Assembly (NCBI RefSeq): GCF_039614765.1
Contig: NZ_CP154879.1
Location: 2,790,001 to 2,854,000, forward strand
Source: Castellaniella sp. MT123
Lineage (GTDB): Bacteria; Pseudomonadota; Gammaproteobacteria; Burkholderiales; Burkholderiaceae_B
Length of the DNA stretch: 64,000 nt
Direction: 5' to 3'
The position numbers and the translations under genes were made by a program. This document shows, piece by piece, positions 27,766 to 37,680 of the stretch; the first letter of the stretch is position 1, and every line of letters begins with the position of its first letter. The notes below the pieces were generated by a model. That model was not told where the DNA came from. It ran no database searches and saw nothing but the letters and a program-made list of their open reading frames with translations.

Positions 27766-28425
27766 ATGGCGCAGGAATCTCCCAACCCCTTCGTTCTTCC
27801 GGGCTTTGGCCAACAAGGCGAAGCCGCTCAGAATCCTCTGTTCGCCGGTCTGGACATGATGCGCCAGGCCTGGCAGAACCTGGCCGGTGCCGGGCGCATG
27901 GATGCGCCGGCCATGCCACCGATGTCGCTCGAAGACCTGGATCGCCGCATCCGGGAATTGCAGACGGTGCAGAACTGGCTGCAGCTGAACGCCACGATGC
28001 TGGCCAACACCATCCAGGGGATGGAAATCCAGCGCAGCACGCTGAAGACCTTGCAATCCTTTGCTGGCGCCGTGGTTCCGGGTGCGGCCGGTGCCGCGGC
28101 GGCGTCGGCCGAATCAGCCGACGGCGCCAGTCAGGGATATGCCCAGGCGGCGGGCGACTGGTGGAATCTGGTGCAGCAGCAGTTCGAACAGTTGCGCGAG
28201 GCCACCACCGCCAGCTTGAGCAGCATGGCCGAAGCCACAGACGCCGCGCGGGCCACCGCGGCTGCCGGCAAGTCGGCCGGCGAACAGGGCCCGTCCACCA
28301 GCGCACGCGCGCCGGCCGCCCGGAAAACCCCACCGAAAAAAGCGCCCGCGACTGGCAAGACCAGCGCAGCTGCCAAGCCCACCCGGGCAGCATCCAAGCC
28401 CGCCCGCAAGCCTCGCGCATCCTGA
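27766..28425 (+). CDS. phaM: PhaM-like polyhydroxyalkanoate granule regulatory protein
   Basis: 219 residues with GGAGG before the ATG at 27766. The N-terminal part (NPLFAGLDMMRQAW, then LEDLDRRIRELQTVQNWLQLN) matches PhaM, the activator of PHA synthase PhaC1 that also attaches granules to the nucleoid. The C-terminal 50 residues are a Lys/Ala/Pro-rich histone-H1-like tail (TPPKKAPATGKTSAAAKP), expected to bind DNA. No phaCAB genes are in the window. Identity rests on these two features and overall length. Confidence 0.8.
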   Translation: MAQESPNPFVLPGFGQQGEAAQNPLFAGLDMMRQAWQNLAGAGRMDAPAMPPMSLEDLDRRIRELQTVQNWLQLNATMLANTIQGMEIQRSTLKTLQSFAGAVVPGAAGAAAASAESADGASQGYAQAAGDWWNLVQQQFEQLREATTASLSSMAEATDAARATAAAGKSAGEQGPSTSARAPAARKTPPKKAPATGKTSAAAKPTRAASKPARKPRAS

Positions 28426-28491
28426 TTTCTCATCCGGCCCCTCCCTCACCGGGGGTGGCCGCGCAACGACTCTTCTCTTCCTTCGTTTTCC

Positions 28492-29859
28492 ATGCTGAAC
28501 ATCATCATTCTGGCCGCCGGACTGGGCAAACGCATGCAGTCCGATCTGCCCAAGGTTCTCCACTCGATCGCCGGGCAGCCCATGCTCAGTCACGTGCTGG
28601 ATGCCGCGCGCGCGCTGTCGCCCGATCGCGTCATCGTGGTGGTGGGGCATGGGGCCGACCGTGTCCGCCAGGCCTATGCCGGCCAGGACCTTGAATTCGT
28701 CCTGCAACAGCCCCAGCAGGGAACCGGGCATGCCGTGATGCAGGCCTTGCCGGAACTGCTGGAAGGCGATGCCGACGATACGTGCCTGGTGCTGTATGGC
28801 GATGTGCCGCTGGTGCAGGCCGACACGCTGCGGGCGCTGCTGCGGGCTCGCGGCAACGGCCTGGCGCTGCTGACGGAAACGCTGGATGATCCCAGCGGCT
28901 ATGGCCGAATCGTGCGTGACGACCAGGGACGGGTGGCGCGCATCGTCGAACACAAGGACGCCAGTCCCGCGGAACAGGCCATTACCGAGGTCAATACCGG
29001 TATCCTGGCCGCGCCTACCGCCGACTTGCGGCGCTGGCTGGGCCGGATCGACAACCGCAACGCGCAGGGCGAATACTATCTGACGGATATCGTCGGCCTG
29101 GCGGTTCAGGATGGCGTGTCCGTGGCGCATGCGCAGCCGGCCGCGCACTGGGAAACCCTGGGCGTCAACAGCCGCGTGCAGCAGGCTCAGCTGGAACGCA
29201 TCTGGCAGGGCGAGCAGGCCCGTCGCCTGCTCGAACAGGGCGTTACGTTGGCCGACCCGGCGCGGTTCGACCTGCGCGGCGTTCTGTCCTGCGGACGCGA
29301 CGTGTTCATCGACGTCGGCTGCGTGTTCGAAGGCACGGTGCATCTGGCCGACGGGGTGCGCATCGGGCCGCATTGTGTGATCCGGGATGCCCGCATCGGT
29401 GCCGGCACCGTGCTGGATGCCTATACGCACATCGAGGGCGCCCAGGTGGCGGACGCCGCCCGCATCGGGCCGTATGCGCGCCTGCGCCCCGGTGCCGACA
29501 TCGGCCCCGAAGCCCACGTCGGCAATTTCGTCGAACTCAAGAAAACCCGCCTGGGGCGCGGCTCCAAGGCCAATCATCTGGCGTATCTGGGCGATGCCGT
29601 CATCGGCGACCGCGTCAACATCGGCGCGGGCACGATCACCTGCAATTACGATGGCGTGAACAAGTTCCAGACGGTGATCGAGGACGACGCCTTCATCGGC
29701 TCGGACACCCAGCTGGTCGCGCCTGTCCGGGTGGGGCACGGCGCCACGCTGGGGGCTGGCACCACGCTGACGCGCGATGCGCCGCCCGACGAACTGACTC
29801 TGTCGCGGGCGCGGCAGCAGAGCGTGCCGGGCTGGAAGCGGCCGGTGCGCAAGGGCTGA
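28492..29859 (+). CDS. glmU: Bifunctional GlcN-1-P acetyltransferase / GlcNAc-1-P uridyltransferase
   Basis: 455 residues, the normal length. The N-terminal domain starts with [19 protein letters not shown] (uridyltransferase) and carries PQQGTGHAV. The C-terminal domain is a left-handed beta helix with hexapeptide repeats, ending with [17 protein letters not shown]. It makes UDP-GlcNAc for peptidoglycan and lipopolysaccharide. glmS is not adjacent. Confidence 0.97.
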   Translation: MLNIIILAAGLGKRMQSDLPKVLHSIAGQPMLSHVLDAARALSPDRVIVVVGHGADRVRQAYAGQDLEFVLQQPQQGTGHAVMQALPELLEGDADDTCLVLYGDVPLVQADTLRALLRARGNGLALLTETLDDPSGYGRIVRDDQGRVARIVEHKDASPAEQAITEVNTGILAAPTADLRRWLGRIDNRNAQGEYYLTDIVGLAVQDGVSVAHAQPAAHWETLGVNSRVQQAQLERIWQGEQARRLLEQGVTLADPARFDLRGVLSCGRDVFIDVGCVFEGTVHLADGVRIGPHCVIRDARIGAGTVLDAYTHIEGAQVADAARIGPYARLRPGADIGPEAHVGNFVELKKTRLGRGSKANHLAYLGDAVIGDRVNIGAGTITCNYDGVNKFQTVIEDDAFIGSDTQLVAPVRVGHGATLGAGTTLTRDAPPDELTLSRARQQSVPGWKRPVRKG

Positions 29860-29929
29860 TCCTGATGTTCGAATCCGGCGCCTGCTTTGCCGATACGATG
29901 TCGTGTTCCGGGGGCGGCAGGGCCGTGCG

Positions 29930-30982
29930 ATGCGCATCCTGCAACTGAATCTGGAAAAGGGCTGGCGCGGCGGCGAGCGCCAGACCCTGTTCACCTTGCA
30001 GGGTTTGCAGGCGGCCGGCCATCAGGTGGCCTTGGCGGCGCGATCCGGCGGGCCGCTGGCGCAACGGGCGCAAGCGGCCGGTATTCCTGTGTTTCCCTGC
30101 GCGGGCGGTGCGGCCCTGGCGCGGCTGTTGCTGGCGCAGCGGCGTTCGTACGATGTGATCCACGCACAGACGGCCCAGTCCATGAGCCTGCTGGCGGTGC
30201 TGCGGCCCGTGTTGCGCGGCGCGCTGGTCTTCACGCGCCGGACGGCCTTCGATGCGCCGGGCCGGGCGCGGCGCCAGTCCTGGAAATGGGCGCGGGCCGA
30301 CGCCCTGGTCGCCATCAGCGCGGCGGCGGCGGCGGCCCCTCGGGCGCTGGGGCTGGCGGTGGAGGTCATCCCCAGCGCAGTCCAGCCGGTGGCACCGGAC
30401 CCGGACCGGGTCGAGGCGCTGCGCCGGCAGTTCGGTCTGGCGGGGCGTCGAGTGCTGGTGACGGCGGCCGCGCTCAGCCCGGAAAAAGACCCCGCCACGC
30501 TGATCGAGGCCGTGTCCATCCTGCGCGCGGATTTCCCGGACGTCCTGTGCCTGCATTGCGGCGCGGACGGGGCGGCGGCGGATGCGGCGCGCGCCCAGGT
30601 CGCGGCGCTGGGCCTGCAGGACCATTATCGTTTCGCCGGCTTCCAGCCGCACGTGGCCGATGCGCTGGCGGCGGCCGAGGTCTACGTCAGCAGTTCGCGA
30701 TTCGAGGCGCTGGGCACCAGCGTACTGGATGCCTGTCTGGCCGGCCTGCCGGTCGTGGCCACCGATGTGGGCGGTCACCGCGAGATCCTGGATCCGGATC
30801 GGGGGCTGCTGGCGCCCGCCGGGGATGCGCGGGCACTGGCCAGGCACCTGGGCTGGGTGCTGACGCATCCGCAACCGGCGCGGGACATGGCGGCACGCAC
30901 GCAGGCCATGGTGGCGCGGGAATTCGCCGTGCCCACGATGGTGGCGCGGTACGAAAGCCTGTATCGGCGCCTGGTGCCCTGA
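29930..30982 (+). CDS. Family 4-type glycosyltransferase
   Basis: 350 residues from the ATG at 29930; a GTG at 29903 is the alternative. Two Rossmann-like domains of a GT-B fold are visible: MRILQLNLEKGWRGGER at the start, and the retaining-GT motif SSRFEALGTSVLDACLAGLPVVA with VGGHREIL in the C-terminal half. The gene lies near waaC and waaA, which suggests a lipopolysaccharide core or other envelope glycan role, but donor and acceptor are unknown. Confidence 0.85.
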   Translation: MRILQLNLEKGWRGGERQTLFTLQGLQAAGHQVALAARSGGPLAQRAQAAGIPVFPCAGGAALARLLLAQRRSYDVIHAQTAQSMSLLAVLRPVLRGALVFTRRTAFDAPGRARRQSWKWARADALVAISAAAAAAPRALGLAVEVIPSAVQPVAPDPDRVEALRRQFGLAGRRVLVTAAALSPEKDPATLIEAVSILRADFPDVLCLHCGADGAAADAARAQVAALGLQDHYRFAGFQPHVADALAAAEVYVSSSRFEALGTSVLDACLAGLPVVATDVGGHREILDPDRGLLAPAGDARALARHLGWVLTHPQPARDMAARTQAMVAREFAVPTMVARYESLYRRLVP

Positions 30983-31047
30983 AGTCCTGATGCCCTGACC
31001 GGACCCGCCGATGGGCTGGCCGGTTGGCGATCGGCAGGGACGCGAAT

Positions 31048-31569
31048 TTACAGTGGACGCAGGGCCTGGCGGTACGTGGCCGCGCGGGCTGCGTAATCCT
31101 GCGCGCTGCGCCGCAGCGCGGCGACTTCCTCGTCCGACAGGGGGCGCACGACCTTGGCGGGGGACCCCAGGATAAGCGACCGTTCGGGAAAGACTTTGCC
31201 TTCGGTGACCAGGGCGCCGGCCCCCACCAGGCAGTGGCGCCCGATGACGGCGCCGTTCAGGACCACGGCCTGGATGCCGATGAGCGCACCGTCCTGGATG
31301 GTGCAACCGTGCAGCATGGCCTGATGGCCTACCGTCACGTCGCGCCCGATGGTCAGGGGCTTGCCCGCATCCACGTGCAGTACGGCGCCTTCCTGGATGT
31401 TGGATCCTTCGCCGATGACGATGGGCTCGTTGTCGGCGCGGATGACCGCGCCGGGCCAGACGCTGGTGCCCATCCGCAGCGTGGCTGAGCCGATGATGGT
31501 GGCTTCGGCGGCGACGAACGCCGTCGGGTCGATGTGCGGGGTCTGGTCCCCCAGGGCATAGCAGGTCAT
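31048..31569 (-). CDS. Gamma-carbonic anhydrase family protein
   Basis: 173 residues from the ATG at 31569, with GGGAGA upstream. The protein is a left-handed beta helix of hexapeptide repeats. The metal-binding histidines occur in LHVDAGKP, TVGHQAMLHG, as in YrdA/PaaY-type trimers. Conserved RADNEPIVIGEGSNIQEG is present. Actual carbonic anhydrase activity of such homologues is often unproven. Confidence 0.88.
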   Translation of the reverse strand: MTCYALGDQTPHIDPTAFVAAEATIIGSATLRMGTSVWPGAVIRADNEPIVIGEGSNIQEGAVLHVDAGKPLTIGRDVTVGHQAMLHGCTIQDGALIGIQAVVLNGAVIGRHCLVGAGALVTEGKVFPERSLILGSPAKVVRPLSDEEVAALRRSAQDYAARAATYRQALRPL

Positions 31570-31676
31570 GAGATCGGTCTCCCGGACGCAAGGGACCGGT
31601 CGGGGACATGGCCCGAACGGCCAGGGCTTTCGATCGTAGCACGGCGGTCCTTGCCATCCGTATGAACCCGCCCGCC

Positions 31677-31682
31677 TATAAT
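31677..31682 (+). promoter_or_regulatory. -10 box placed for a leaderless waaC transcript
   Basis: A perfect TATAAT ends six bases before the waaC ATG at 31689, so transcription would start at or next to the start codon. No Shine-Dalgarno sequence is seen. The nearest -35-like hexamer, TTGCCA at 31651-31656, is 20 bases away. Confidence 0.4.
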
Positions 31683-31688
31683 CGCGCC

Positions 31689-32669
31689 ATGAGCACACGT
31701 ATCCTCATTGTTCGCACATCCTCGCTGGGGGATCTGGTGCACATGCTGCCGGCCATGAGCGACATCGCCCGGCATGTGCCGGATGCGCGGATCGACTGGA
31801 TCGCCGAAGAAGCCTTTGCCGAGATCCCGTCCTGGCACCCCGCGGTGCGCGAAGTCATTCCCGTGGCGCACCGGCGCTGGCGCAAGCACTGGTGGGATGC
31901 GCGGACGCGGCGCGAACGCGCGGCGTTGCGCGATATGCTGGCATCCCGCGAATACGATGTGATCCTGGACATGCAGGCGTTGCTGAAGTCGGTCTGGCTG
32001 GTGCGCCAGGCGCGCGGCCAGCGCCACGGGCTGGACTGGAAGTCGGCGCGCGAGCCGCTGGCATCCCTGTTCTACGACGTGAAGCACCGGGTGGAGTTCT
32101 GGCAGCCGGCCATCATCCGTCAGCGCACTTTGGCGGCGGCGACGTTCGGCTATTCGTTCGACGGTCCGCCGGACTTCGGCCTGCAAGGCCTGACCGATGG
32201 CGTGCCCATCGATCGGGTGGCGCTGATCATGCCGTCGGCCAGCCGCGACGACAAACTGTGGCCGGCCGCGTACTGGCGGCAAGTGTTCGATCATCTGCAG
32301 GCGCAGGGGTTGGGATTGCGGCTGCTGGCGGGCAACGAGACCGAACAGGCGCGTGCGCGTGAACTGATCCAGGGGCGTGACGATGCCCAGGTGCTGCCGC
32401 GCCTGGGGTTGCGCCAGGTGGCGGATCAGCTGGCGCGTGCGCGGCTGATGGTGGGGCTCGACAGCGGCCTGACGCACCTGAGCGCGGGACTGGGTCGTCC
32501 GACCATCGGCATCTACAAGGCTTCGACGCCGGTGCGCACACCCCTTCAGGGGGCGGCCTACACAGCCAGCCTGGGCGAGCGCGGCCAGGAGCCCGATGCC
32601 GGTCAGGTCATGGCGGCGATCGACGAGGCGCTGGATGCGGCGCGTTCCCCGATGAGTCAGCCTGCATGA
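31689..32669 (+). CDS. waaC: Lipopolysaccharide heptosyltransferase I
   Basis: 326 residues. It transfers the first heptose to Kdo2-lipid A in the lipopolysaccharide inner core. GT9 features are seen: ILIVRTSSLGDLVHMLPAM at the start, then VALIMPSASRDDKLWP, and VGLDSGLTHLSAGLGRPTIG in the nucleotide-sugar site. It is followed by waaA on the same strand, which makes the preceding Kdo transfer. No ribosome-binding site is seen and a -10 box is six bases upstream. Confidence 0.92.
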   Translation: MSTRILIVRTSSLGDLVHMLPAMSDIARHVPDARIDWIAEEAFAEIPSWHPAVREVIPVAHRRWRKHWWDARTRRERAALRDMLASREYDVILDMQALLKSVWLVRQARGQRHGLDWKSAREPLASLFYDVKHRVEFWQPAIIRQRTLAAATFGYSFDGPPDFGLQGLTDGVPIDRVALIMPSASRDDKLWPAAYWRQVFDHLQAQGLGLRLLAGNETEQARARELIQGRDDAQVLPRLGLRQVADQLARARLMVGLDSGLTHLSAGLGRPTIGIYKASTPVRTPLQGAAYTASLGERGQEPDAGQVMAAIDEALDAARSPMSQPA

Positions 32670-32712
32670 CCCCGGCGTCAGGGTCCGGCCATTCAGATTC
32701 CTGGTGGGTCTG

Positions 32713-34056
32713 ATGAGTCGCAGGCTGTATTCGCTGTTGCTGATCCTGTTGTCGCCGCTGTTGCTGGGGTGGATGGCCCTGCGCGCCCGGCGCGCCGGTG
32801 GGCAATGGTCGGTGCTGGGTGCCGCGCGTTTCGGGCATTACCGGCGGCCGGCCCCGATACGCGGCGCGATCTGGATCCACGCAGTCAGCCTGGGGGAAAC
32901 GCGGGCCGCTCAGCCGCTGATCCGCGCGTTGCTGGATCGGGGATACCCGGTGCTGCTGACCCATCTGACGGCGACGGGGTGGGCCGAAGGGCAGCGGGTT
33001 CACGCGCGGGACATCGCCCAGGGGCACCTGCTGCAGGCGTGGCTGCCGTACGATTTTCCGGGTGCCACACAGCGCTTCCTGCGGCACTATCGGCCGGCCA
33101 TGGGGGTGCTGATCGAGCGGGAAGTCTGGCCCAACCTGGTGCATGCCGCGTCCCGGGCGGACATGCCGCTGATTCTTGCCAGTGCCCGTCTGTCCGCCGC
33201 GTCGTTGCGCGGGATGGTGCGGCTGGGCAGCCTGATGCGGCGGACCTACGGCCTGATCACGCACACGTATGCGCAGTCCCTGACCGATGCCCGACGCTTG
33301 GAGCGTCTCGGGGCGGATCCGGTCAGCGTGTCGGGCAATTTCAAATTCGATCTGCGGCTGGACGAGACTTTGGTGGCCCGGGGGCGCGCGTTTCATGCGC
33401 GTCTGGGGCGGCGTATCGTGGCTGTGGCCAGTACCCGCGAAGGCGAGGACGCTCCGTTCATCCAGGCCATCCGCCGCCAGATCGCCCGCGACGCCGCCCT
33501 GGGCGGGGCGGATGATACGTCTGTGCTGTTTCTGTTGATCCCGCGCCACCCCCAGCGGTTCGACGAGGCGGCGGGGCTGCTGGAAACCGCCGGGTTGTCT
33601 TTCGTGCGGCGGTCACGCTTGCTGGAACTGGGGGATGGCGGCAGTTCGGCCGTCGACGCCTGTCGGGGTGTCGCGGTGCTGCTGGGGGACACGCTGGGCG
33701 AGATGCCCTGGTACTACGCCTGCGGGCAGGTGGCCATCGTGGGTGGCAGCTTTGCACCGCTGGGTGGGCAGAATTTCATCGAGGCCAGCGCGCTGGGTTG
33801 CCCCGTCGTCGTGGGGCCGCATACCGCGAATTTCGGGCAGGCGGTCACGGATGCGCTGGCCGCTGGCGCCATCGTGCGGGCCGATGATCCGGAAGCGGCG
33901 GTGCGCCAGGCGCTGCGGTGGCTGGCGCACCCCGCCGAGCTGGCCCGGGTGGGCGATGCCGGCCGCCATTGGGTAAGCCAGCACGCGGGCGCTGTGGACC
34001 GGGTGGTCAACGGAATCGAGGATCTGCTGGCGCAGCGTGCATCCGGTCGCCGCTAG
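32713..34056 (+). CDS. waaA: 3-deoxy-D-manno-octulosonic acid (Kdo) transferase
   Basis: 447 residues from the ATG at 32713; a GTG at 32704 is in frame. An N-terminal hydrophobic anchor (about residues 4-22) is followed by a GT30 fold. The catalytic base Glu is in IHAVSLGETRAAQPL, and the C-terminal half has GGSFAPLGGQNFIEASALG and VGPHTANFGQ. It adds Kdo to lipid IVA. The stop is seven bases from the convergent galU stop. Confidence 0.94.
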   Translation: MSRRLYSLLLILLSPLLLGWMALRARRAGGQWSVLGAARFGHYRRPAPIRGAIWIHAVSLGETRAAQPLIRALLDRGYPVLLTHLTATGWAEGQRVHARDIAQGHLLQAWLPYDFPGATQRFLRHYRPAMGVLIEREVWPNLVHAASRADMPLILASARLSAASLRGMVRLGSLMRRTYGLITHTYAQSLTDARRLERLGADPVSVSGNFKFDLRLDETLVARGRAFHARLGRRIVAVASTREGEDAPFIQAIRRQIARDAALGGADDTSVLFLLIPRHPQRFDEAAGLLETAGLSFVRRSRLLELGDGGSSAVDACRGVAVLLGDTLGEMPWYYACGQVAIVGGSFAPLGGQNFIEASALGCPVVVGPHTANFGQAVTDALAAGAIVRADDPEAAVRQALRWLAHPAELARVGDAGRHWVSQHAGAVDRVVNGIEDLLAQRASGRR

Positions 34057-34063
34057 GCGGCAA

Positions 34064-34903
34064 TCAGTCGGTGGTCAGGCCGTGGTATTTGCGGCCCAGG
34101 GCGATCGTGGCCTTGAAGAAGCCTTCCTTGCTGCCGCAGTCGTAGCGCTCGCCGGTGTAGCGGTGGGCGAATACCCGGCGGTGTTTCAGCAGCGCGGAGA
34201 TCGCATCCGTCAGCTGGATTTCCTGGCCGACGCCCGCCTGGGTCTGGCGCAGGAAGTCGAAGATTTCCGGTTCCAGCACATAGCGGCCGACCACGGCCTG
34301 GTTCGACGGGGCGTCCTGTGGCGCCGGCTTTTCGACGATGTGTTCCACGCGGGTATTGCGGGCATCCACCGACGTGCCGGCAATGATGCCGTATTTGCGG
34401 GTGTCTTGCGGGTCGATGGTCTGGATGGCCAGCACGCTGCCGTCGTGCTGGTGCGCGGCGTCCACCAACTGGCGGGTGACGGCGGTGTCGGCATCCAGCA
34501 GATCGTCGGCCAGCAGCACGGCAAAGGGTTCGTTGCCGACGATGGGCGCGGCGCACAGCACGGCGTGGCCCAGGCCCAGGGGCTGGGCCTGGCGCGTGTA
34601 GATGCAATGCACGTGGTCCGGCAGGACCGAGCGGATGGTGTCGAGCAGCGCCTGTTTTCCCTTGGATTCCAGTTCGGCTTCCAGTTCCGGTGAGCGGTCG
34701 AAATGGTCTTCGATGGCGCGCTTGTTGCGGCCCGTGACGAAAATCAGTTCGGTGATGCCGGCGGCCAGGGCTTCTTCGACGGCGTACTGGATCAGCGGCT
34801 TGTCGACGATCGGCAGCATTTCCTTGGGCATGGCCTTGGTGGCGGGCAGGAATCGCGTGCCCAGCCCTGCGACGGGGAAGACGGCTTTGCGGATGGGTTT
34901 CAT
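34064..34903 (-). CDS. galU: UTP-glucose-1-phosphate uridylyltransferase
   Basis: 279 residues from the ATG at 34903. The nucleotide-binding motif [20 protein letters not shown] opens the protein, and conserved [21 protein letters not shown] and the C-terminal [10 protein letters not shown] follow. It makes UDP-glucose for surface polysaccharides. Its ATG overlaps the stop of the small upstream gene by two bases. Confidence 0.96.
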   Translation of the reverse strand: MKPIRKAVFPVAGLGTRFLPATKAMPKEMLPIVDKPLIQYAVEEALAAGITELIFVTGRNKRAIEDHFDRSPELEAELESKGKQALLDTIRSVLPDHVHCIYTRQAQPLGLGHAVLCAAPIVGNEPFAVLLADDLLDADTAVTRQLVDAAHQHDGSVLAIQTIDPQDTRKYGIIAGTSVDARNTRVEHIVEKPAPQDAPSNQAVVGRYVLEPEIFDFLRQTQAGVGQEIQLTDAISALLKHRRVFAHRYTGERYDCGSKEGFFKATIALGRKYHGLTTD

Positions 34904-35076
34904 CGTGGGGTGAGTTCCGGCGGGATGGGCGTGCCCAGCGTGAGGGTCTGCTGATTGCGCTGCGACAGCGGGCGCGGCGTGCGTCCGTTTTCGGACGGCG
35001 GCGGGCCGAAAAAGCCCTGGCCGTAGGCAAGCAGGGCCAGATTGGCGACGACGGCGAGGGTCAACAGGAAGCGCAT
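34900..35076 (-). CDS. Small exported or membrane-anchored protein between coaX and galU
   Basis: 58 residues: an N-terminal hydrophobic segment ([19 protein letters not shown]), then a Pro/Arg-rich tail containing [20 protein letters not shown]. The stop overlaps the galU start (ATGA), which favours translation coupling. In related Burkholderiales a SPOR-domain protein commonly follows coaX. This product looks like the N terminus of such a protein without the SPOR domain, though that comparison is from memory and should be tested. Confidence 0.55.
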   Translation of the reverse strand: MRFLLTLAVVANLALLAYGQGFFGPPPSENGRTPRPLSQRNQQTLTLGTPIPPELTPR

Positions 35077-35142
35077 GATGCCTGTCAGTATACAAGGCGA
35101 GGCGCCTGTGCCCGATGCTGCGGGGATGACGCGGCGCGGAAT

Positions 35143-35997
35143 TCAAGCATCCGGGTCCGGCGGATGGGACACCAGGCAGGCCAGGCCGTCCAGGACAGGG
35201 TTGTCCAGCCACTGCGCCGGCGTTTGCGGCAGCCGAAGATCGGCCTGTGCCTGGGTCAGGGCGGCCTGGACCGTGTCGCGTACGACTGGCCAGCCGCCCC
35301 CGCACACGAAGACGCGCGGGGCGTGTCCGCCGGCCGCCCGCAGGGCCAGCCGCCACTGACGTAGCACCGCGCCCGCCTGAGCCGCCGCGATGCCGCTGGC
35401 GATCGCGTCGTGCGTTTCGCGCGGGAAATCCACACAGTGGCCGGCGGTCAGGGGGAGCTGAGCCGTGCCTCGGGCCAGGCTTTGCGCCATCAGCGAGGGC
35501 CCGGGCAGGATCAGGCCGCCGATGAAGGATGCTTGTGGATGGGGCCCGCCAGCTGGCGGCATGTCGTGTCGCGGCTCCGGCAGCAGCGTGTCGATCGTGG
35601 TGGCCGTCCCGAAACTGACCAGCAGGGCGGGGTGGCCGTCCCGCCAGTCGGCCAGTGGGTGGACGTGCCGCAGCAGGCCCAGCAGGCCCAGCCAGCGGTC
35701 GGCACCCAGGCGTGCGGGGTCGGTGTAGCGATTGCGCAGCAGATCGCGTCCGTGGCGGGTGTCGCACCAGTGCACACCCAGGCCCCAGGCTGTCCGGCAG
35801 GCTTGCTCCAGGCGAGCGGCGATGTCCGGGCCGGCGACGTTGGAACCCAGGATGCGTCGCGGTTTGTGTGGCAGCCCGATCAGGTCGGACAGGTCCGCAT
35901 AGTCCAGCGTTTCCGCCGTGATGTGGAGCTGGGATGCGTCCGGATCCAGCCAGGCGTATTTCGCCCGGGTATTGCCGATGTCGATCAGCAGGATCAT
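35143..35997 (-). CDS. coaX: Type III pantothenate kinase
   Basis: 284 residues from an ATG at 35997 that overlaps the birA stop by four bases. Type III features are [11 protein letters not shown] at the N terminus, [10 protein letters not shown] near residue 110 and [12 protein letters not shown], which carries the ASKHA-fold phosphate and Asp region. It phosphorylates pantothenate in CoA synthesis and, unlike CoaA, uses a monovalent cation. The birA-coaX pair is typical of betaproteobacteria. Confidence 0.94.
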   Translation of the reverse strand: MILLIDIGNTRAKYAWLDPDASQLHITAETLDYADLSDLIGLPHKPRRILGSNVAGPDIAARLEQACRTAWGLGVHWCDTRHGRDLLRNRYTDPARLGADRWLGLLGLLRHVHPLADWRDGHPALLVSFGTATTIDTLLPEPRHDMPPAGGPHPQASFIGGLILPGPSLMAQSLARGTAQLPLTAGHCVDFPRETHDAIASGIAAAQAGAVLRQWRLALRAAGGHAPRVFVCGGGWPVVRDTVQAALTQAQADLRLPQTPAQWLDNPVLDGLACLVSHPPDPDA

Positions 35998-36866
35998 CGC
36001 CGCAGCCGCACCGAGATTTCGCCGACCGACACCGCCTGGGTGCCGCTCGCGCTGCGCACGAGCAGTCGGCCGCTGGTATCGATGCCGCAGGCCACGCCGG
36101 TCTGCCTGAGGTGGCCGTCGTCGATCACGTCCACCTGCTGGCCGGCCAGCCCATCGACTTGCGCGTAGAGGGCGGGCAGATCGACGAAGCCGTGCGAGGT
36201 CGCCTGGTTCAGCGCTTCGTACCAGGCGCGCGCCGTGCTGGCCACCAGGTCGGCGGCGGTCGCGCTGGCGGCCTGGGGGTCGATCGCGGAGATCTCCGCC
36301 CAGTCGGCGATGTTGCGATCCAGCGAGCGGGACAGTGCGCGGGCGTCGAGCAGATTCAGCCCCATGCCGATGATGATGACGTGGTGGTCGGCGACCTGCG
36401 CGGTGCCCGACCGGGTGGATTCGATCAGGATGCCCGCGAGCTTGGCCTGATCCCATTGCAGGTCGTTGGGCCATTTCATGTTCAGGCGGGCCCGGTGCGT
36501 GGTGCCGATCCGCTGGCGCAGGGCCTGGCAGGTGGCAATGCCCATGAGCGGCGCCAGGGTGGGCAGCCGGCGCGCCGGCAGGAAGACGTCGAAGGCGCAG
36601 GAAAACATCAGATTGGCGCCGACCCGGTTCTGCCAGGTGCGCCCGGCACGCCCCCGGCCCCGAGTCTGCAGATGGGTGCCCAGCAGCCAGGGACGGGCCA
36701 GGGGCCCCTGGTCGTCGCGGATGCGTGCCAGCAGGTCGGCATTGGTCGAGCCGGTCTCGGCCAGCCAGCCGACCTGGCGGAATTGGGGCAGGGCCGCGTG
36801 CAGCGTGGCCGCCATGGTTTCCGGGGCTGGCAGGCCGGGGGCGCTATCGAGTGTGGATCCGGTCAT
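35994..36866 (-). CDS. birA: Biotin-[acetyl-CoA-carboxylase] ligase, catalytic domain only
   Basis: 290 residues from the ATG at 36866; in-frame ATGs at 36908 and 36983 would extend it but run towards or into the divergent hydrolase gene. The ligase motif [10 protein letters not shown] is near residue 85, followed by KWPNDL and GILIE, which bind biotinoyl-AMP. No N-terminal winged helix is present, so this BirA should not act as the biotin repressor. Confidence 0.93.
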   Translation of the reverse strand: MTGSTLDSAPGLPAPETMAATLHAALPQFRQVGWLAETGSTNADLLARIRDDQGPLARPWLLGTHLQTRGRGRAGRTWQNRVGANLMFSCAFDVFLPARRLPTLAPLMGIATCQALRQRIGTTHRARLNMKWPNDLQWDQAKLAGILIESTRSGTAQVADHHVIIIGMGLNLLDARALSRSLDRNIADWAEISAIDPQAASATAADLVASTARAWYEALNQATSHGFVDLPALYAQVDGLAGQQVDVIDDGHLRQTGVACGIDTSGRLLVRSASGTQAVSVGEISVRLRR

Positions 36867-36914
36867 ATGGGTAGAATGAGGCCTGGGCGACACCGATAGA
36901 GAGTCCATGTCATC

Positions 36915-37559
36915 ATGAGCTTGCGAACGGAACAATCGGCTTTCCAGGGAATGTCGGGAACCGTTGAATATACTGTGGACCATCCGGATCAGTCACCTGT
37001 CGGGTGGGCGCTGGTCCTGCATCCGCATCCGTTGCATGGCGGCACGCGCGACAACAAAGTCGTCACGACGGTGGCGCGCACCTGCGTGCAGCAGGGGCTG
37101 CTGGCGATCCGGCCGAATTTTCGCGGGGTTGGGGCATCCCAGGGGGTGTTCGATCACGCCGTCGGCGAAACCGCCGACATGGTGGCTTGTGTCGAGCACG
37201 TGTTTCAGGCCTGGCCCCAGGCGTCCACCGGGCCCTGGGTGCTGGCGGGCTTTTCCTTTGGTTCGGCGGTGGCGGCCCAGTTGTATGCCGAACTGGCGGA
37301 TCGCGACCTGCCTCTGCCGGCCCGCTTGATGCTGATTGGCTGCGCGGTGGATCGCTTCCGCTACCGGCCGCTGACGATGCCGGCCCATACCTTGATGATC
37401 CATGGCGAACAGGACGAGGTCGTGCCCCTGGCCGAAGGCATGGATTTCGCGCGGACGCACCAGTTGCCCGTGACCGTGGTGCCGGATGCCGGCCACTTCT
37501 TTCATGGCAAGCTGCTGGTCCTGCGCCAGATTGTGGAAAGCGGGCTGGCCGGTCTGTGA
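36915..37559 (+). CDS. Alpha/beta-hydrolase fold protein (COG2945-like)
   Basis: 214 residues. HPHPLHGGTRDNKVV is the family-specific start, the nucleophile elbow reads GFSFGSAVAA near residue 112, and the Asp and His are likely in GEQDEVVP and DAGHFFHG. It is a cytoplasmic hydrolase of unknown substrate. The gene is divergent from birA with only 48 bases between starts; a TAGAAT at 36871-36876 could be its -10 box. Confidence 0.82.
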   Translation: MSLRTEQSAFQGMSGTVEYTVDHPDQSPVGWALVLHPHPLHGGTRDNKVVTTVARTCVQQGLLAIRPNFRGVGASQGVFDHAVGETADMVACVEHVFQAWPQASTGPWVLAGFSFGSAVAAQLYAELADRDLPLPARLMLIGCAVDRFRYRPLTMPAHTLMIHGEQDEVVPLAEGMDFARTHQLPVTVVPDAGHFFHGKLLVLRQIVESGLAGL

Positions 37560-37636
37560 TAGGGTAGTGTTTCAGTTGCTTGCGTTTTGTCTCGATTTAC
37601 GTGGGACCGCCCCTCGAAGCCGTTGTGGGTGCTGCC

Positions 37637-37642
37637 TATAAT
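37637..37642 (+). promoter_or_regulatory. -10 box upstream of the D,D-carboxypeptidase gene
   Basis: A perfect TATAAT 38 bases before the ATG at 37681. A matching -35 is not obvious. Confidence 0.4.
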
Positions 37643-37680
37643 GGGCCTCACGTTTTGCCTCCCCCTATTTTTTCCTGACC

